Positions 16,660 to 25,625 of a DNA stretch of 64,000 nucleotides are shown one piece after another (within the stretch, counting starts at the first letter, position 1; every line of letters starts with the position of its first letter). The position numbers and the translations under genes are program-made. The notes under the pieces are model-generated. The model saw only the letters and a program-made list of their open reading frames with translations, searched no databases and had not been told where the DNA came from. The stretch comes from Streptomyces sp. NBC_01233 (GTDB taxonomy: Bacteria; Actinomycetota; Actinomycetes; Streptomycetales; Streptomycetaceae), in NCBI RefSeq assembly GCF_035989305.1, contig NZ_CP108514.1, positions 5,123,501 to 5,187,500 of the forward strand. Reading direction: 5' to 3'.

Positions 16660-18093
16660 TCATGCCGGACGGTCGCCCTCGGTGGTGGACCCGGCCGCGC
16701 TTTGGAGCGCCGCGGCAGCCGCGCTCTCGGCCCTGCGACGGTGCTCCGCGGCCCTGTCTTCGTAGATCTTGGCCATCCGCAGGTGGTACTCGGGCTTGTC
16801 CTCCTCGTAGATGTCCGGGATGCCGTCCTGGTCCTCGTCGCGGTTCTCGGCGTCGGTGAGCGCCTCGTACTTGCGGTTGCGGAGCTTGAGCATGATGCAC
16901 GCGATCACGGCGGCGATGAGCGAGCCGATCAGCACGGCCGCCTTGACCTCGTCGGTGAGGACCGGGTCGTCGGTGAAGGCGAGCTCGCCGATCAGGAGGG
17001 AGACGGTGAAGCCGATGCCGGCGAGCGAGGCCACGGCGAGCACGTCGGGCCAGGCGAGGTCCTCGTTCAGTTCGGCCTTGGTGAAGCGGGCGGCCAGCCA
17101 GGTGCCGCCGAAGATGCCCACGGTCTTGCCGACGACGAGGCCGAGGACCACGCCGAGGGTCTCGGGCCGGGTGAACACCTGAGCGATGGCCTCGTCGGAG
17201 AGCGAGACCCCGGCGGAGAACAGCGCGAAGAGGGGCACGGCGAGACCGGCCGAGATGGGCCGGACCAGGTGTTCGATGTGCTCGCCGGGGGAGTGCTCCT
17301 CGCCCTCCCTGCGGGTGCAGCGGAGCATCAGGCCCATGGCGACGCCGGCGATGGTGGAGTGGACGCCGCTGTTGTACATCAGGCCCCAGATGACCAGCGC
17401 GAGCGGGACGTAGATGTACCAGCCGTGAACGCCCCGGCGCAGCAGGAACCAGAAGAGGGCCAGGCCCACGAGCGCGCCGCCGAGCGCCAAGAAGTCGATC
17501 TCGCTGGTGAAGAACACCGCGATGATCACGATGGCGAAGAGGTCGTCGACGACCGCGAGGGTCAGCAGGAAGGCGCGCAGGGCCGACGGCAGGGAGGTGC
17601 CGATGACGGCGAGGACGCCGAGCGCGAAGGCGATGTCGGTGGCGGTCGGCACCGCCCAGCCGTCCATCGCGCCGTTGCCGAGGAGGTTGACCAGTATGTA
17701 GACCAGTGCGGGCGCGGCCATGCCGCAGACGGCGGCGATCACCGGGAGGGCGGCCGCCTTGGCGTCGCGCAGATCGCCCGCGACGAGCTCGCGCTTGAGC
17801 TCAATGCCGGCGACGAAGAAGAAGATGGCGAGGAGCCCGTCGGCCGCCCAGTGCTGGATCGAGAGGTCCAGCCCGAGGGAGGCGGGACCGATGTGGAATT
17901 CCTGGACCGCCTTGTAGCTGTCCGCCAGCGGTGGGGTGTTCGCCCAGATCAGGGCGGCGACGGCGGCCGCGAGCAGGAGTACGCCGCCGACGGTCTCGGT
18001 GCGCAGGGCGTCGGCGACGAAGCGGCGCTCGGGCAGCGAGAGCCGGCCGAGCAGCTTGCGGCTCTGACGGTCGGTGGGGCTGGGCGCTGCCAC
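16660..18093 (-). CDS. nhaA: Na+/H+ antiporter NhaA
   Basis: The 477-residue NhaA-family antiporter exchanges sodium for protons across the membrane. It shows many membrane spans, with the family's paired acidic residues in the GVDLAVIDDLFAI-like stretch (here LTLAVVDDLFAIV) and the TDIAFALG loop. A hydrophilic C-terminal tail of about 60 residues (DAENRDEDQDGIPDIYEE, then a charged helix) is longer than in E. coli NhaA. I chose GTG 18093 because GGAGG lies 9 nt upstream; a longer reading to 18183 crosses that site. It is probably cotranscribed with the two genes below it. Confidence 0.92.
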   Translation of the reverse strand: MAAPSPTDRQSRKLLGRLSLPERRFVADALRTETVGGVLLLAAAVAALIWANTPPLADSYKAVQEFHIGPASLGLDLSIQHWAADGLLAIFFFVAGIELKRELVAGDLRDAKAAALPVIAAVCGMAAPALVYILVNLLGNGAMDGWAVPTATDIAFALGVLAVIGTSLPSALRAFLLTLAVVDDLFAIVIIAVFFTSEIDFLALGGALVGLALFWFLLRRGVHGWYIYVPLALVIWGLMYNSGVHSTIAGVAMGLMLRCTRREGEEHSPGEHIEHLVRPISAGLAVPLFALFSAGVSLSDEAIAQVFTRPETLGVVLGLVVGKTVGIFGGTWLAARFTKAELNEDLAWPDVLAVASLAGIGFTVSLLIGELAFTDDPVLTDEVKAAVLIGSLIAAVIACIMLKLRNRKYEALTDAENRDEDQDGIPDIYEEDKPEYHLRMAKIYEDRAAEHRRRAESAAAAALQSAAGSTTEGDRPA

Positions 18094-18240
18094 GAGGGGA
18101 AACCTCCGGGTCGGTTGGACGGCATGGCGAAGCTCATTGCCGACCAGACTTCCCGGCGCACCCTGTGGTCTTTCTTTATGCATTCAATATTTTACAGGGT
18201 GTACGCGAGGACGTATCCGGTGATCGTCACTTTAGGTGCG

Positions 18241-18277
18241 AAAGGGGCACCCGGCGCGTCGCGCCGGATGCCCCTTT
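18241..18277 (-). terminator. Terminator after acsA
   Basis: A 17-bp stem with one mismatch (18241-18257 with 18261-18277) and a 3-nt loop lies just beyond the acsA stop and before nhaA. Confidence 0.75.
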
Positions 18278-18324
18278 CGGTGAGCCTTGGCGGTTCGATG
18301 CCTTGGCGCCCTGGTGCCTCGGCG

Positions 18325-20283
18325 TCAGTCCTCGCTGCCGGCGGCGGCCGGGAGCTTGCTCTGGATCAGGTCCATGACCGAGGAGTCGGCGAGCGTGGTG
18401 ACGTCACCGACCGCACGGTTCTCCGCCACGTCGCGCAGCAGACGGCGCATGATCTTGCCCGAACGGGTCTTCGGCAGCTCCTGGACCGGCAGGATCCGCT
18501 TCGGCTTGGCGATCGGGCCGAGCGTGGTGCCCACGTGGTTGCGCAGGTCCGCGACCAGGCTCTCGGTCTCGGACGCGCTGCCGCGCAGGATGACGAAGGC
18601 CACGATGGCCTGGCCGGTGGTCTCGTCGTTGGCGCCGACCACGGCCGCCTCGGCGACCGAGGGGTGCGAGACGAGCGCCGACTCGACCTCGGTGGTCGAG
18701 ATGTTGTGGCCGGACACCAGCATCACGTCGTCCACCCGGCCGAGCAGCCAGATGTCCCCGTCGTTGTCCTTCTTGGCACCGTCGCCGGCGAAGTACTTGC
18801 CCTCGAAGCGCGACCAGTAGGTGTCGATGAACCGCTGGTCGTCACCCCAGATGGTGCGCAGCATCGACGGCCACGGCTCGGTGAGGACCAGGTAGCCGCC
18901 TCCGCCGTTCGGGACCTCGTGCGCCTCGTCGTCCACGACGGTGGCGGAGATTCCGGGCAGCGCGCGCTGCGCGGAGCCCGGCTTGGTGGCCGTGACGCCC
19001 GGCAGCGGGGAGATCATCATCGCGCCGGTCTCGGTCTGCCACCAGGTGTCCACGATCGGACAGCGGTCGCCGCCGATGTGCTTGCGGTACCAGATCCAGG
19101 CCTCGGGGTTGATCGGCTCGCCGACCGAGCCCAGCACGCGCAGGCTCGACAGGTCGAACTTCGCGGGGATGTCGTCGCCCCACTTCATGAACGTACGGAT
19201 GGCCGTGGGCGCCGTGTAGAGGATGGTGACGCCGTACTTCTGCACGACCTCCCAGAACCGGCCCTGGTGCGGGGTGTCCGGCGTGCCCTCGTACATCACC
19301 TGGGTGGCGCCGTTCGCGAGCGGCCCGTAGACGATGTAGGAGTGCCCGGTCACCCAGCCGATGTCGGCGGTGCACCAGTAGACGTCGGTCTCCGGCTTGA
19401 GGTCGAAGACCGCGTGGTGGGTGTACGCGGCCTGCGTGAGGTAGCCGCCGGAGGTGTGCAGGATGCCCTTCGGCTTACCCGTGGTGCCCGAGGTGTAGAG
19501 GATGAAGAGCGGGTGCTCGGCGTCGAAGGGCTGCGGGGTGTGCTCGGCGGACTGGCGGCCAACCACGTCGTGCCACCACACGTCGCGGCCCTCGGTGAAG
19601 GCGGTGTCCTGGCCGGTGCGGCGCACGACGAGCACGTGCTCGACCTGCGGGCACTTGGCGACGGCCTCGTCGATGGCGGGTTTCAGGGCGCTGGGCTTGC
19701 CGCGTCGGTAGCCGCCGTCGGCGGTGATGACCAGCTTGGCGTCGGCGTCCTGGATGCGGGAGGCGACGGCGTCGGCGGAGAAGCCGCCGAAGACGACGGA
19801 GTGCGCGGCGCCGACGCGGGCGCACGCGAGCATCGCGACGACCGCCTCGGGGATCATCGGCAGGTAGACGGCGACGCGGTCGCCCGCCTCGACACCGAGC
19901 TCGGTCAGGGCGTTGGCAGCCTTGGAGACCTCGTCCTTGAGCTCTGCGTAGGTGATCGCGCGGCTGTCGCCGGGCTCGCCCTCGAAGTGGATGGCGACGC
20001 GGTCGCCGTTGCCGGCCTCGACGTGGCGGTCCACGCAGTTGTAGGCGACGTTCAGCTTGCCGTCCGCGAACCACTTCGCGAAGGGCGGATTCGTCCAGTC
20101 GAGCGTCTCGGTCGGCTCGGTGGCCCAGGTCAGCCGCCGGGCCTGCTCGGCCCAGAAGCCCAGCCGGTCCGCGTCGGCCCGTGTGTACGCAGCCTCTGTC
20201 ACATTGGCGGCGGCGGCCAGATCGGCAGGCGGTGCGAACCGCCGCTCCTCCTTGAGCAGATTGGCCAGGCTCTCATTGCTCAC
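18325..20283 (-). CDS. acsA: Acetyl-CoA synthetase
   Basis: The 652-residue AMP-forming acetyl-CoA synthetase turns acetate, ATP and CoA into acetyl-CoA. The P-loop-like adenylation motif YTSGTTGKPKG is near residue 255, and the substrate region has WWQTETGAMM. The C-terminal domain ends with KTRSGKIMRR, whose Lys is the residue controlled by acetylation in this family. The GTG start at 20283 (MSNESLANLLKEERRF) follows a GGGAGA site and gives the usual family length. A hairpin ends the transcript before nhaA. Confidence 0.95.
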   Translation of the reverse strand: MSNESLANLLKEERRFAPPADLAAAANVTEAAYTRADADRLGFWAEQARRLTWATEPTETLDWTNPPFAKWFADGKLNVAYNCVDRHVEAGNGDRVAIHFEGEPGDSRAITYAELKDEVSKAANALTELGVEAGDRVAVYLPMIPEAVVAMLACARVGAAHSVVFGGFSADAVASRIQDADAKLVITADGGYRRGKPSALKPAIDEAVAKCPQVEHVLVVRRTGQDTAFTEGRDVWWHDVVGRQSAEHTPQPFDAEHPLFILYTSGTTGKPKGILHTSGGYLTQAAYTHHAVFDLKPETDVYWCTADIGWVTGHSYIVYGPLANGATQVMYEGTPDTPHQGRFWEVVQKYGVTILYTAPTAIRTFMKWGDDIPAKFDLSSLRVLGSVGEPINPEAWIWYRKHIGGDRCPIVDTWWQTETGAMMISPLPGVTATKPGSAQRALPGISATVVDDEAHEVPNGGGGYLVLTEPWPSMLRTIWGDDQRFIDTYWSRFEGKYFAGDGAKKDNDGDIWLLGRVDDVMLVSGHNISTTEVESALVSHPSVAEAAVVGANDETTGQAIVAFVILRGSASETESLVADLRNHVGTTLGPIAKPKRILPVQELPKTRSGKIMRRLLRDVAENRAVGDVTTLADSSVMDLIQSKLPAAAGSED

Positions 20284-20417
20284 GACATCTCCCTTTCCCA
20301 GGGTGTCCGTTGTGTCCCCGGGCATAGCTCATCAGTCAGCGGCCCAGGTGACAAGGGGTAGCCGAGAATTGGTTTAGACCTATATCACAATCGGCCCGCA
20401 CGTGAACGACGCGCGAA

Positions 20418-20451
20418 GGCCTCTTCCCGCTGCAGGGGGCGGGAAGAGGCC
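20418..20451 (-). terminator. Terminator after the SulP-carbonic anhydrase gene
   Basis: A perfect 13-bp stem (20418-20430 with 20439-20451) with an 8-nt loop lies between the SulP gene and acsA. Confidence 0.7.
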
Positions 20452-20491
20452 ACACGATTGCACGGATACGGGAGGCTATCGGTTCACGGGC

Positions 20492-20571
20492 GCCGCAGTT
20501 CAGGCGTGCCGCGGTGCAGGCGTGCCGCGGTTCAGGCGTTCCGCGGTTCAGGTGTGCCGCGGTTCAGGCGT
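20492..20571. repeat. Five-copy 16-bp tandem repeat over the SulP gene stop
   Basis: Five units of GCCGCGGTTCAGGCGT occupy 20492-20507, 20508-20523, 20524-20539, 20540-20555 and 20556-20571. Units 1, 2 and 4 have one or two changes. The last unit contains the stop codon of the SulP-carbonic anhydrase gene, so its 3' end has been duplicated outward. This is a candidate variable-number repeat. Confidence 0.85.
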
Positions 20572-22981
20572 GCTGGCCCACGGTGTCGAAGACGCGGCAG
20601 TCGAAGAAGTCCTCGCCATCGGACAGCAGGTAGGCCTGGGCCTCGCCCACGTGGAAGTACATCCCGTGCAGCTCCAGGGTGCCCTCGGCGAGCCGCCTGG
20701 CCACCGATTCGTGCGCTCGCAGGTGCTCCAGCTGCTGGACCACATTGGTCAGGCACAGCTGCTCCACCGCGTCCGCCGGGAGTCGGCCCGAGATCCGGGC
20801 CCAGGCGTGGTGGCGGCTGGCCATCCGCTCCAGGCTGGGCAGCCCGTGCCGCAGCCAGCGGCGCAGCGGGGTCATCGGAACCCCGGGCGGGGAGCTGAGC
20901 AGGGCCTGCATGGCTCCGCAGCCCGAGTGCCCGCACACGGTGATGCTGTCCACCTTCAGCACGTCCACGGCGTACTCGATCGCCGCCGCCACGGAGTCGT
21001 CCGTGGATTCCGCGCCGGGCAGCGGGACCAGATTGCCGACGTTGCGGACCGTGAACAGGTCGCCCGGGCCGCTGGCCGTGATCATGCTGGTCACCAGGCG
21101 GGAGTCCGCGCAGGTGAGGAAGAGCTGCGAGGGCCGCTGCCCCTCGCGGGCCAGCCGGGCCAGCTCGTCCCGTACGTGGGGGGCGGTGTCGCGTTGGAAG
21201 GCGCTGATCCCGCTGGCCAGTTGGCCGGCGCCGCGCCGCCGGGGGGGCGGCGTGGCGGTTTCGGCCGCGGCGGTCCCGGCGGCCGCTGCCGCCCTGGCCG
21301 CGGCCGTCGGCGTACGGGTCCCCGTGGGGCGGTGGTCGCAGTGGTTCTGCCAGGGGGTCCAGGGCCGGCAGCACTGGTGCACCCCGCGCTGGGCCGCGCG
21401 CCGGGAGCGGTCGGCGCCGTGGGCCGCGTGGATCCCGTCCGCGGCCGGACCGATGCCATCGGCCGGGTCGGCGTCGCCGGAGGTCCGGATCGCCGAGCCG
21501 GAGCGGCCGGTGACCTCCAACGAGCCGCCGTGCGCCAGGTGGGACTCCTGCCAGTCGTGCAGCGTCTCGTAGGCCGCGTGGTCCATGAAGGAGCCGTCCA
21601 GCTCGATCACCGCGTGCCCGTCGTGCGGAATCTGGTTCAGCACCCGGCTCAGCCGCGGCACCGCGAGGAAGGTCAACTGCCCGCGCGCCCGTACCCGGTG
21701 GATCCCGCTGTCCAGCCGTTCCATGGTGATCCGGGTCCGGGCGAGCCGGTGCAGGGCCAGGGCTACGGCCACCGCGATGCCGATGGCCACGCCCTCCAGG
21801 ACCCCACCGAGCACCACGGCCACGATGGTCGTGGCGTAGACCAGGACCTCCCGGTGCCGGGTGACGCTGCGCAGGTGGGTGATGCTGACCATCTGCACGC
21901 CCACGGCCATCACCAGTGCGGCCAGTGCGGCCAGCGGGATCAGGTCGAGGACCGGGACCAGCAGCCCGGCCGCGAGCAGCACCCAGAACCCGTGCATCAT
22001 GGCCGATTTACGGCTGACCGCACCGGACTTGACGTTCGCCACGCTGCGGACGGCCACGCCCGTGATGGGCAGTCCGCCCAGGGCCCCGGAGACGATGTTC
22101 GCCGCGCCCTGCCCCCGCAGTTCCCGGTTGAGGTCCGCGCGCGGCGGGCGGTACCCCGTACGCCGCTCGGACGCGATCAGCTTGTCGGTCGCGACCGCGG
22201 AGAGCAGGGACTCGACGCTGCCGACCAGGGTGATGGTCAGTACGGCCGCGATGATCCCGAGGACTGGCCCCTCGGGCAGCTCGGGCAGGGCGTGGCTGCT
22301 CCAGGACGGCAGGTCCACCCGGGGCAGGCTGAGTCCGGCCAGCGCGGCGAAGACGGTGGCCGTGGCGACGGCGGCGAGCGCTGCCGGCACCCTGCGCAGG
22401 GCCCGGCCCGCCCGCCCGGGCAGCCGCGGCCAGCTGAGCAGGACGATCAGGGTCAGCACGCTGACCCCGAGTGCGACCGGGTGCAGGTCTGCCAACTGGC
22501 CGGGCAGGCCCTGGACGTTGGCGACGGCGGAGCTCTGCGGTGTGCCGCCGAGCACGATGTGCAGCTGGGCCAGGGCGATGGTCACGCCGATGCCGGCGAG
22601 CATGCCGTGCACGATGGCCGGGCTGACCATGAGTGCCGACCGGGCGGTGCGCAGTGCGGCGAGGCCGAGCTGGCAGAGGCCGGCGAGCACGGTGATGGCA
22701 CATGTGGTGCGCCACCCGTAATGCTGGATCAACTCGGCGGTGACCACGGTGAGTCCGGCGGCGGGGCCGCTGACCTGGAGCGGGGCGCCGCCGAGCCGCC
22801 CGGCGACGATCCCGCCGGCCGCCGCGGCGACCAGCCCGGCCTGGAGCGGGGCGCCGGTGGCCAGAGCGATGCCGAGCGAGAGCGGCAGGGCGATCAGAAA
22901 GACGGCGATGGAGGCGGAGAGGTCCGCGGGGAGATCTTTGCGGATCTGTTCGGTCGTGCGCATGGGGGAGGTGGCTGTCAT
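20564..22981 (-). CDS. SulP-family anion transporter fused to beta-carbonic anhydrase
   Basis: The 805-residue protein has three parts. A SulP membrane domain fills roughly residues 20-430, with many spans of the sulfate/bicarbonate permease type. A STAS domain follows (AVIELDGSFMDHAAYETLHD, near 480). After a disordered linker, a beta-class carbonic anhydrase has zinc ligands in CADSR and GHSGCGAM. Joining a bicarbonate/anion channel to an enzyme that makes bicarbonate suggests coupled uptake and hydration of CO2 at the membrane. ATG 22981 follows a GGAGA site. It is divergent from the lipoprotein gene. Confidence 0.93.
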   Translation of the reverse strand: MTATSPMRTTEQIRKDLPADLSASIAVFLIALPLSLGIALATGAPLQAGLVAAAAGGIVAGRLGGAPLQVSGPAAGLTVVTAELIQHYGWRTTCAITVLAGLCQLGLAALRTARSALMVSPAIVHGMLAGIGVTIALAQLHIVLGGTPQSSAVANVQGLPGQLADLHPVALGVSVLTLIVLLSWPRLPGRAGRALRRVPAALAAVATATVFAALAGLSLPRVDLPSWSSHALPELPEGPVLGIIAAVLTITLVGSVESLLSAVATDKLIASERRTGYRPPRADLNRELRGQGAANIVSGALGGLPITGVAVRSVANVKSGAVSRKSAMMHGFWVLLAAGLLVPVLDLIPLAALAALVMAVGVQMVSITHLRSVTRHREVLVYATTIVAVVLGGVLEGVAIGIAVAVALALHRLARTRITMERLDSGIHRVRARGQLTFLAVPRLSRVLNQIPHDGHAVIELDGSFMDHAAYETLHDWQESHLAHGGSLEVTGRSGSAIRTSGDADPADGIGPAADGIHAAHGADRSRRAAQRGVHQCCRPWTPWQNHCDHRPTGTRTPTAAARAAAAAGTAAAETATPPPRRRGAGQLASGISAFQRDTAPHVRDELARLAREGQRPSQLFLTCADSRLVTSMITASGPGDLFTVRNVGNLVPLPGAESTDDSVAAAIEYAVDVLKVDSITVCGHSGCGAMQALLSSPPGVPMTPLRRWLRHGLPSLERMASRHHAWARISGRLPADAVEQLCLTNVVQQLEHLRAHESVARRLAEGTLELHGMYFHVGEAQAYLLSDGEDFFDCRVFDTVGQHA

Positions 22982-23217
22982 AGGTTCCCGTCTCCTCTGG
23001 GGGAGGGATGAAGCGGCGGGAGTCTCAACACTCGGTAAATGGATGGTAATGGAGAGTAAAGGCAAGCGGTGAATAATTCGGGCAAATGGCCCATGAATTA
23101 GCACTCAAGAGTGATTAAGCATTTTGTCCGGCTTGTCATACCTTCTTCAAAGTTGACCGCGTGGGACGTTGCGGAACGGAAGTCCTGCGATGGAACTGCG
23201 AGGGAGAGGTGGGGCGG

Positions 23218-24522
23218 ATGATCGCCGCCACGAAGAAGATCGCCGGCGGCCTGGTCGCCACGGCGCTGGTCCTGGGAGTCGCCGGGTGCAGTGCCTCGGG
23301 ACCCGCCAAGTCCCCGAGCCCGGGGGCCCCGAACGCGCGGAAGGGCAACGCCCCCGAAGCCCCCGGCAGCGTCAACCGGCCCATCGGCGACGGTTCGACC
23401 GCGTACACCGGCCCCCAGCCGAACGTGCAGAAGGCGCAGAAGCTGAAGCCCGGCGAAAAGCCCCCGCAGTTCGTGGTGTTCTCCTGGGACGGGGCCGGTG
23501 AGGACAGCCAGAAGCTCTTCTCGCACTTCCGCGAGGTCGGCAAGCAGTACAACGCCCGCATGACCTATTTCCTCAGCGGCGTCTACATGCTCCCCGAGGA
23601 GAAGCGTTCCCTCTACACCGCGCCGCAGCACTCGCCCGGCCGCTCCGACATCGGCTTCGGCGACCTCCAGGGCATCAAGGACACCGCCACCCAGGTGCGC
23701 GCCGCATGGCTCGAGGGCAACGAGATCGGCACCCACTTCAACGGGCACTTCTGCGGGCCGGACGGCGGCGTCGGCACCTGGTCCGTTGACGAGTGGAAGA
23801 GCGAGATCAACCAGGCCAAGTCCTTCGTCAAGAACTGGAAGACCAACGCGGGCCTGAAGACCATGGAGGCGCTCCCCTTCGACTACGAAAAGGAGCTCAT
23901 CGGCGCCCGCACCCCCTGCCTCGAAGGCCAGAAGAACTTCATGCTGGCGGCGAAGGACATGGGCTTCCGCTACGACTCCAGCGGCATCAGCAAGCAGATC
24001 TGGCCCAAGAAGACGGACGGACTCTGGGACGTCCCGCTCCAGCTGGTGCCCATGCCGGGCCGCGCCTTCGACACCCTGAGCATGGACTACAACTACATGG
24101 TCAACCAGTCCGGGACGACCTCGCAGGGAGACCCCTCGCAGCACGCGTACTGGGGCGACCAGATGCGCGACGGCCTGCGGGAGGCCTTCGACCGCGTCTA
24201 CCAGGGCAACCGTGCGCCGCTGATCATCGGCAACCACTTCGAGTCCTGGAACGGCGGCACCTACATGCGCGCCGTCGAGGAGTCCATCAAGACCATGTGC
24301 ACCAAGCCGGAGGTCCGCTGCGTGCCGTTCCGCGAGCTGGTGGACTGGCTGGACGCCCAGGACCCGAGGGCCCTGGAGTGGATGCGCACCCTCGACGTCG
24401 GCGAGGCGCCGAAGCAGGGCTGGGCGAAGTTCCTGACCGCGGGGCCGCCGCCGGCGCCGGCGGCCCCCGCGGGCGTCAAGCCGGCTGCGGAGCCGGCTGA
24501 TGAGAGTGCGGACGAGGGCTGA
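23218..24522 (+). CDS. Lipoprotein with polysaccharide deacetylase-like domain
   Basis: The 434-residue secreted lipoprotein has a signal peptide ending in the lipobox VAGC with Cys24. After a Pro-rich spacer the mature part carries VFSWDGAGED near residue 85 and an EIGTHFNGHFC segment (His-x3-His, near 180), the metal-site pattern of NodB-type polysaccharide deacetylases. Other motifs are divergent, so activity on cell-wall or extracellular glycans is plausible but unproven. A GGGAGAGG site supports ATG 23218. Its last 47 bp overlap the convergent ATPase gene. Confidence 0.85.
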   Translation: MIAATKKIAGGLVATALVLGVAGCSASGPAKSPSPGAPNARKGNAPEAPGSVNRPIGDGSTAYTGPQPNVQKAQKLKPGEKPPQFVVFSWDGAGEDSQKLFSHFREVGKQYNARMTYFLSGVYMLPEEKRSLYTAPQHSPGRSDIGFGDLQGIKDTATQVRAAWLEGNEIGTHFNGHFCGPDGGVGTWSVDEWKSEINQAKSFVKNWKTNAGLKTMEALPFDYEKELIGARTPCLEGQKNFMLAAKDMGFRYDSSGISKQIWPKKTDGLWDVPLQLVPMPGRAFDTLSMDYNYMVNQSGTTSQGDPSQHAYWGDQMRDGLREAFDRVYQGNRAPLIIGNHFESWNGGTYMRAVEESIKTMCTKPEVRCVPFRELVDWLDAQDPRALEWMRTLDVGEAPKQGWAKFLTAGPPPAPAAPAGVKPAAEPADESADEG

Positions 24523-25516
24523 CGAAGGACTCGCCTCCGGCGGTGCTCGCGACGCCCTCGCGCAGGGTGAAACCGGGGTCGATCTGGTCCGCCAGGTCGA
24601 CCCCGGTCTTGGCGTTGCCCCAGCTCTCCGCGTTCTTGAGGTGGAATCGCACCATCTGCTCGGTGTACCGGTCCCAGTCGCGGTGCGCGTACGAGTCGTC
24701 GGCGGCGTCCTGGAGCGCCTGGAGCGCGAACCGGTTGGTCGCCTCCAGCAGTTCGAAGGCGGCCGGGCGGCCCTTCTCCATCGCCCGTACCCAGTCGGAG
24801 TGCCCGACGGTGACCAGCAGGTCCTCGCCCACCTCGTCCTGGAGGAACTCGATGTCCTCGGGGCCCTGCACCTTGTTGCCGACGACCTTCAGTGCGACCC
24901 CGAAGTCCCGCGCGTACTCCTTGTACTGGCGGTAGACGGAGATGCCCTTGCGGGTCGGCTCGGCCACCAGGAAGGTCATGTCGAAGCGGGTGAACATGCC
25001 CGAGGCGAAGGAGTCGGAGCCGGCCGTCATGTCGACGACCACGTACTCGTCCGGGCCGTCGACCAGGTGGTTGAGGCACAGCTCGACCGCCCCGACCTTG
25101 GAGTGGTAGCAGGCCACACCCAGGTCGGCCTCGGTGAACGGCCCGGTGGCCATGAGCCGTACGGGTTCCCCGTCCAGCAGGAGCGTGCGCGCGCAGGCCT
25201 CGTACACCGGGTTGTCCTCGGTGACCCGCAGCAGGCGCGAGCCCCGGCCGGGCGGCGTGGTCTTGATCATCGTGTCGGCGGACGCGATGCGCGGGTTGGA
25301 GCCCCGCAGGTACTCCTTGATCAGGGGCAGGTGCGCGCCCAGGGCGGGCAGTCCGGCGGCCTCGTCCTCGCCGAGTCCGAGCGCGGCGCCCAGGTGCTGG
25401 TTGATGTCGGCGTCCACCGCGACGACGGGGGCCTCATTGGCGGCGAGGTGGCGGATGAAGAGGGAGGACAGCGTCGTCTTGCCGCTGCCGCCCTTTCCCA
25501 CGAAAGCGATCTTCAT
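24476..25516 (-). CDS. MinD/CooC-like P-loop ATPase
   Basis: The 346-residue protein begins MKIAFVGKGGSGKTTL, the deviant Walker A of the SIMIBI class. VDADINQHLG follows as the switch I Asp and VVVDMTAGSDSFASG as switch II. It resembles CooC-type nickel-insertion or other maturation ATPases more than chromosome-partition ParA. No metalloenzyme gene lies nearby, so its client is unknown. ATG 25516 is preferred to one three codons upstream because the Walker A then starts at residue 6. It is divergent from the Fic-like gene across about 100 bp. Confidence 0.85.
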   Translation of the reverse strand: MKIAFVGKGGSGKTTLSSLFIRHLAANEAPVVAVDADINQHLGAALGLGEDEAAGLPALGAHLPLIKEYLRGSNPRIASADTMIKTTPPGRGSRLLRVTEDNPVYEACARTLLLDGEPVRLMATGPFTEADLGVACYHSKVGAVELCLNHLVDGPDEYVVVDMTAGSDSFASGMFTRFDMTFLVAEPTRKGISVYRQYKEYARDFGVALKVVGNKVQGPEDIEFLQDEVGEDLLVTVGHSDWVRAMEKGRPAAFELLEATNRFALQALQDAADDSYAHRDWDRYTEQMVRFHLKNAESWGNAKTGVDLADQIDPGFTLREGVASTAGGESFVSPRPHSHQPAPQPA

Positions 25517-25611
25517 GTTCACCAAGTGTAGTGGATCGGTTGCACACTGTTGTCAAGGTGAGTGAAGAAGACCACTCCAAGGAGGGGTCGGTGCTATGGG
25601 TGCGCAGTGCG

Positions 25612-25617
25612 TAGGCT
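25612..25617 (+). promoter_or_regulatory. Probable -10 box, Fic-like gene
   Basis: TAGGCT is 8 nt before the ATG at 25626. A good AAGGAGG ribosome site at 25579-25585 also serves an in-frame ATG at 25596, so two starts are possible. Confidence 0.4.
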
Positions 25618-25625
25618 CCCTACTT

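Noticed and set aside
23098..23113. TTAGCACTC followed by GAGTG, resembling the CIRCE heat-shock operator
   Set aside because: The spacer is 2 nt rather than 9 and the right arm does not complete GAGTGCTAA; the neighbouring genes are not chaperones.
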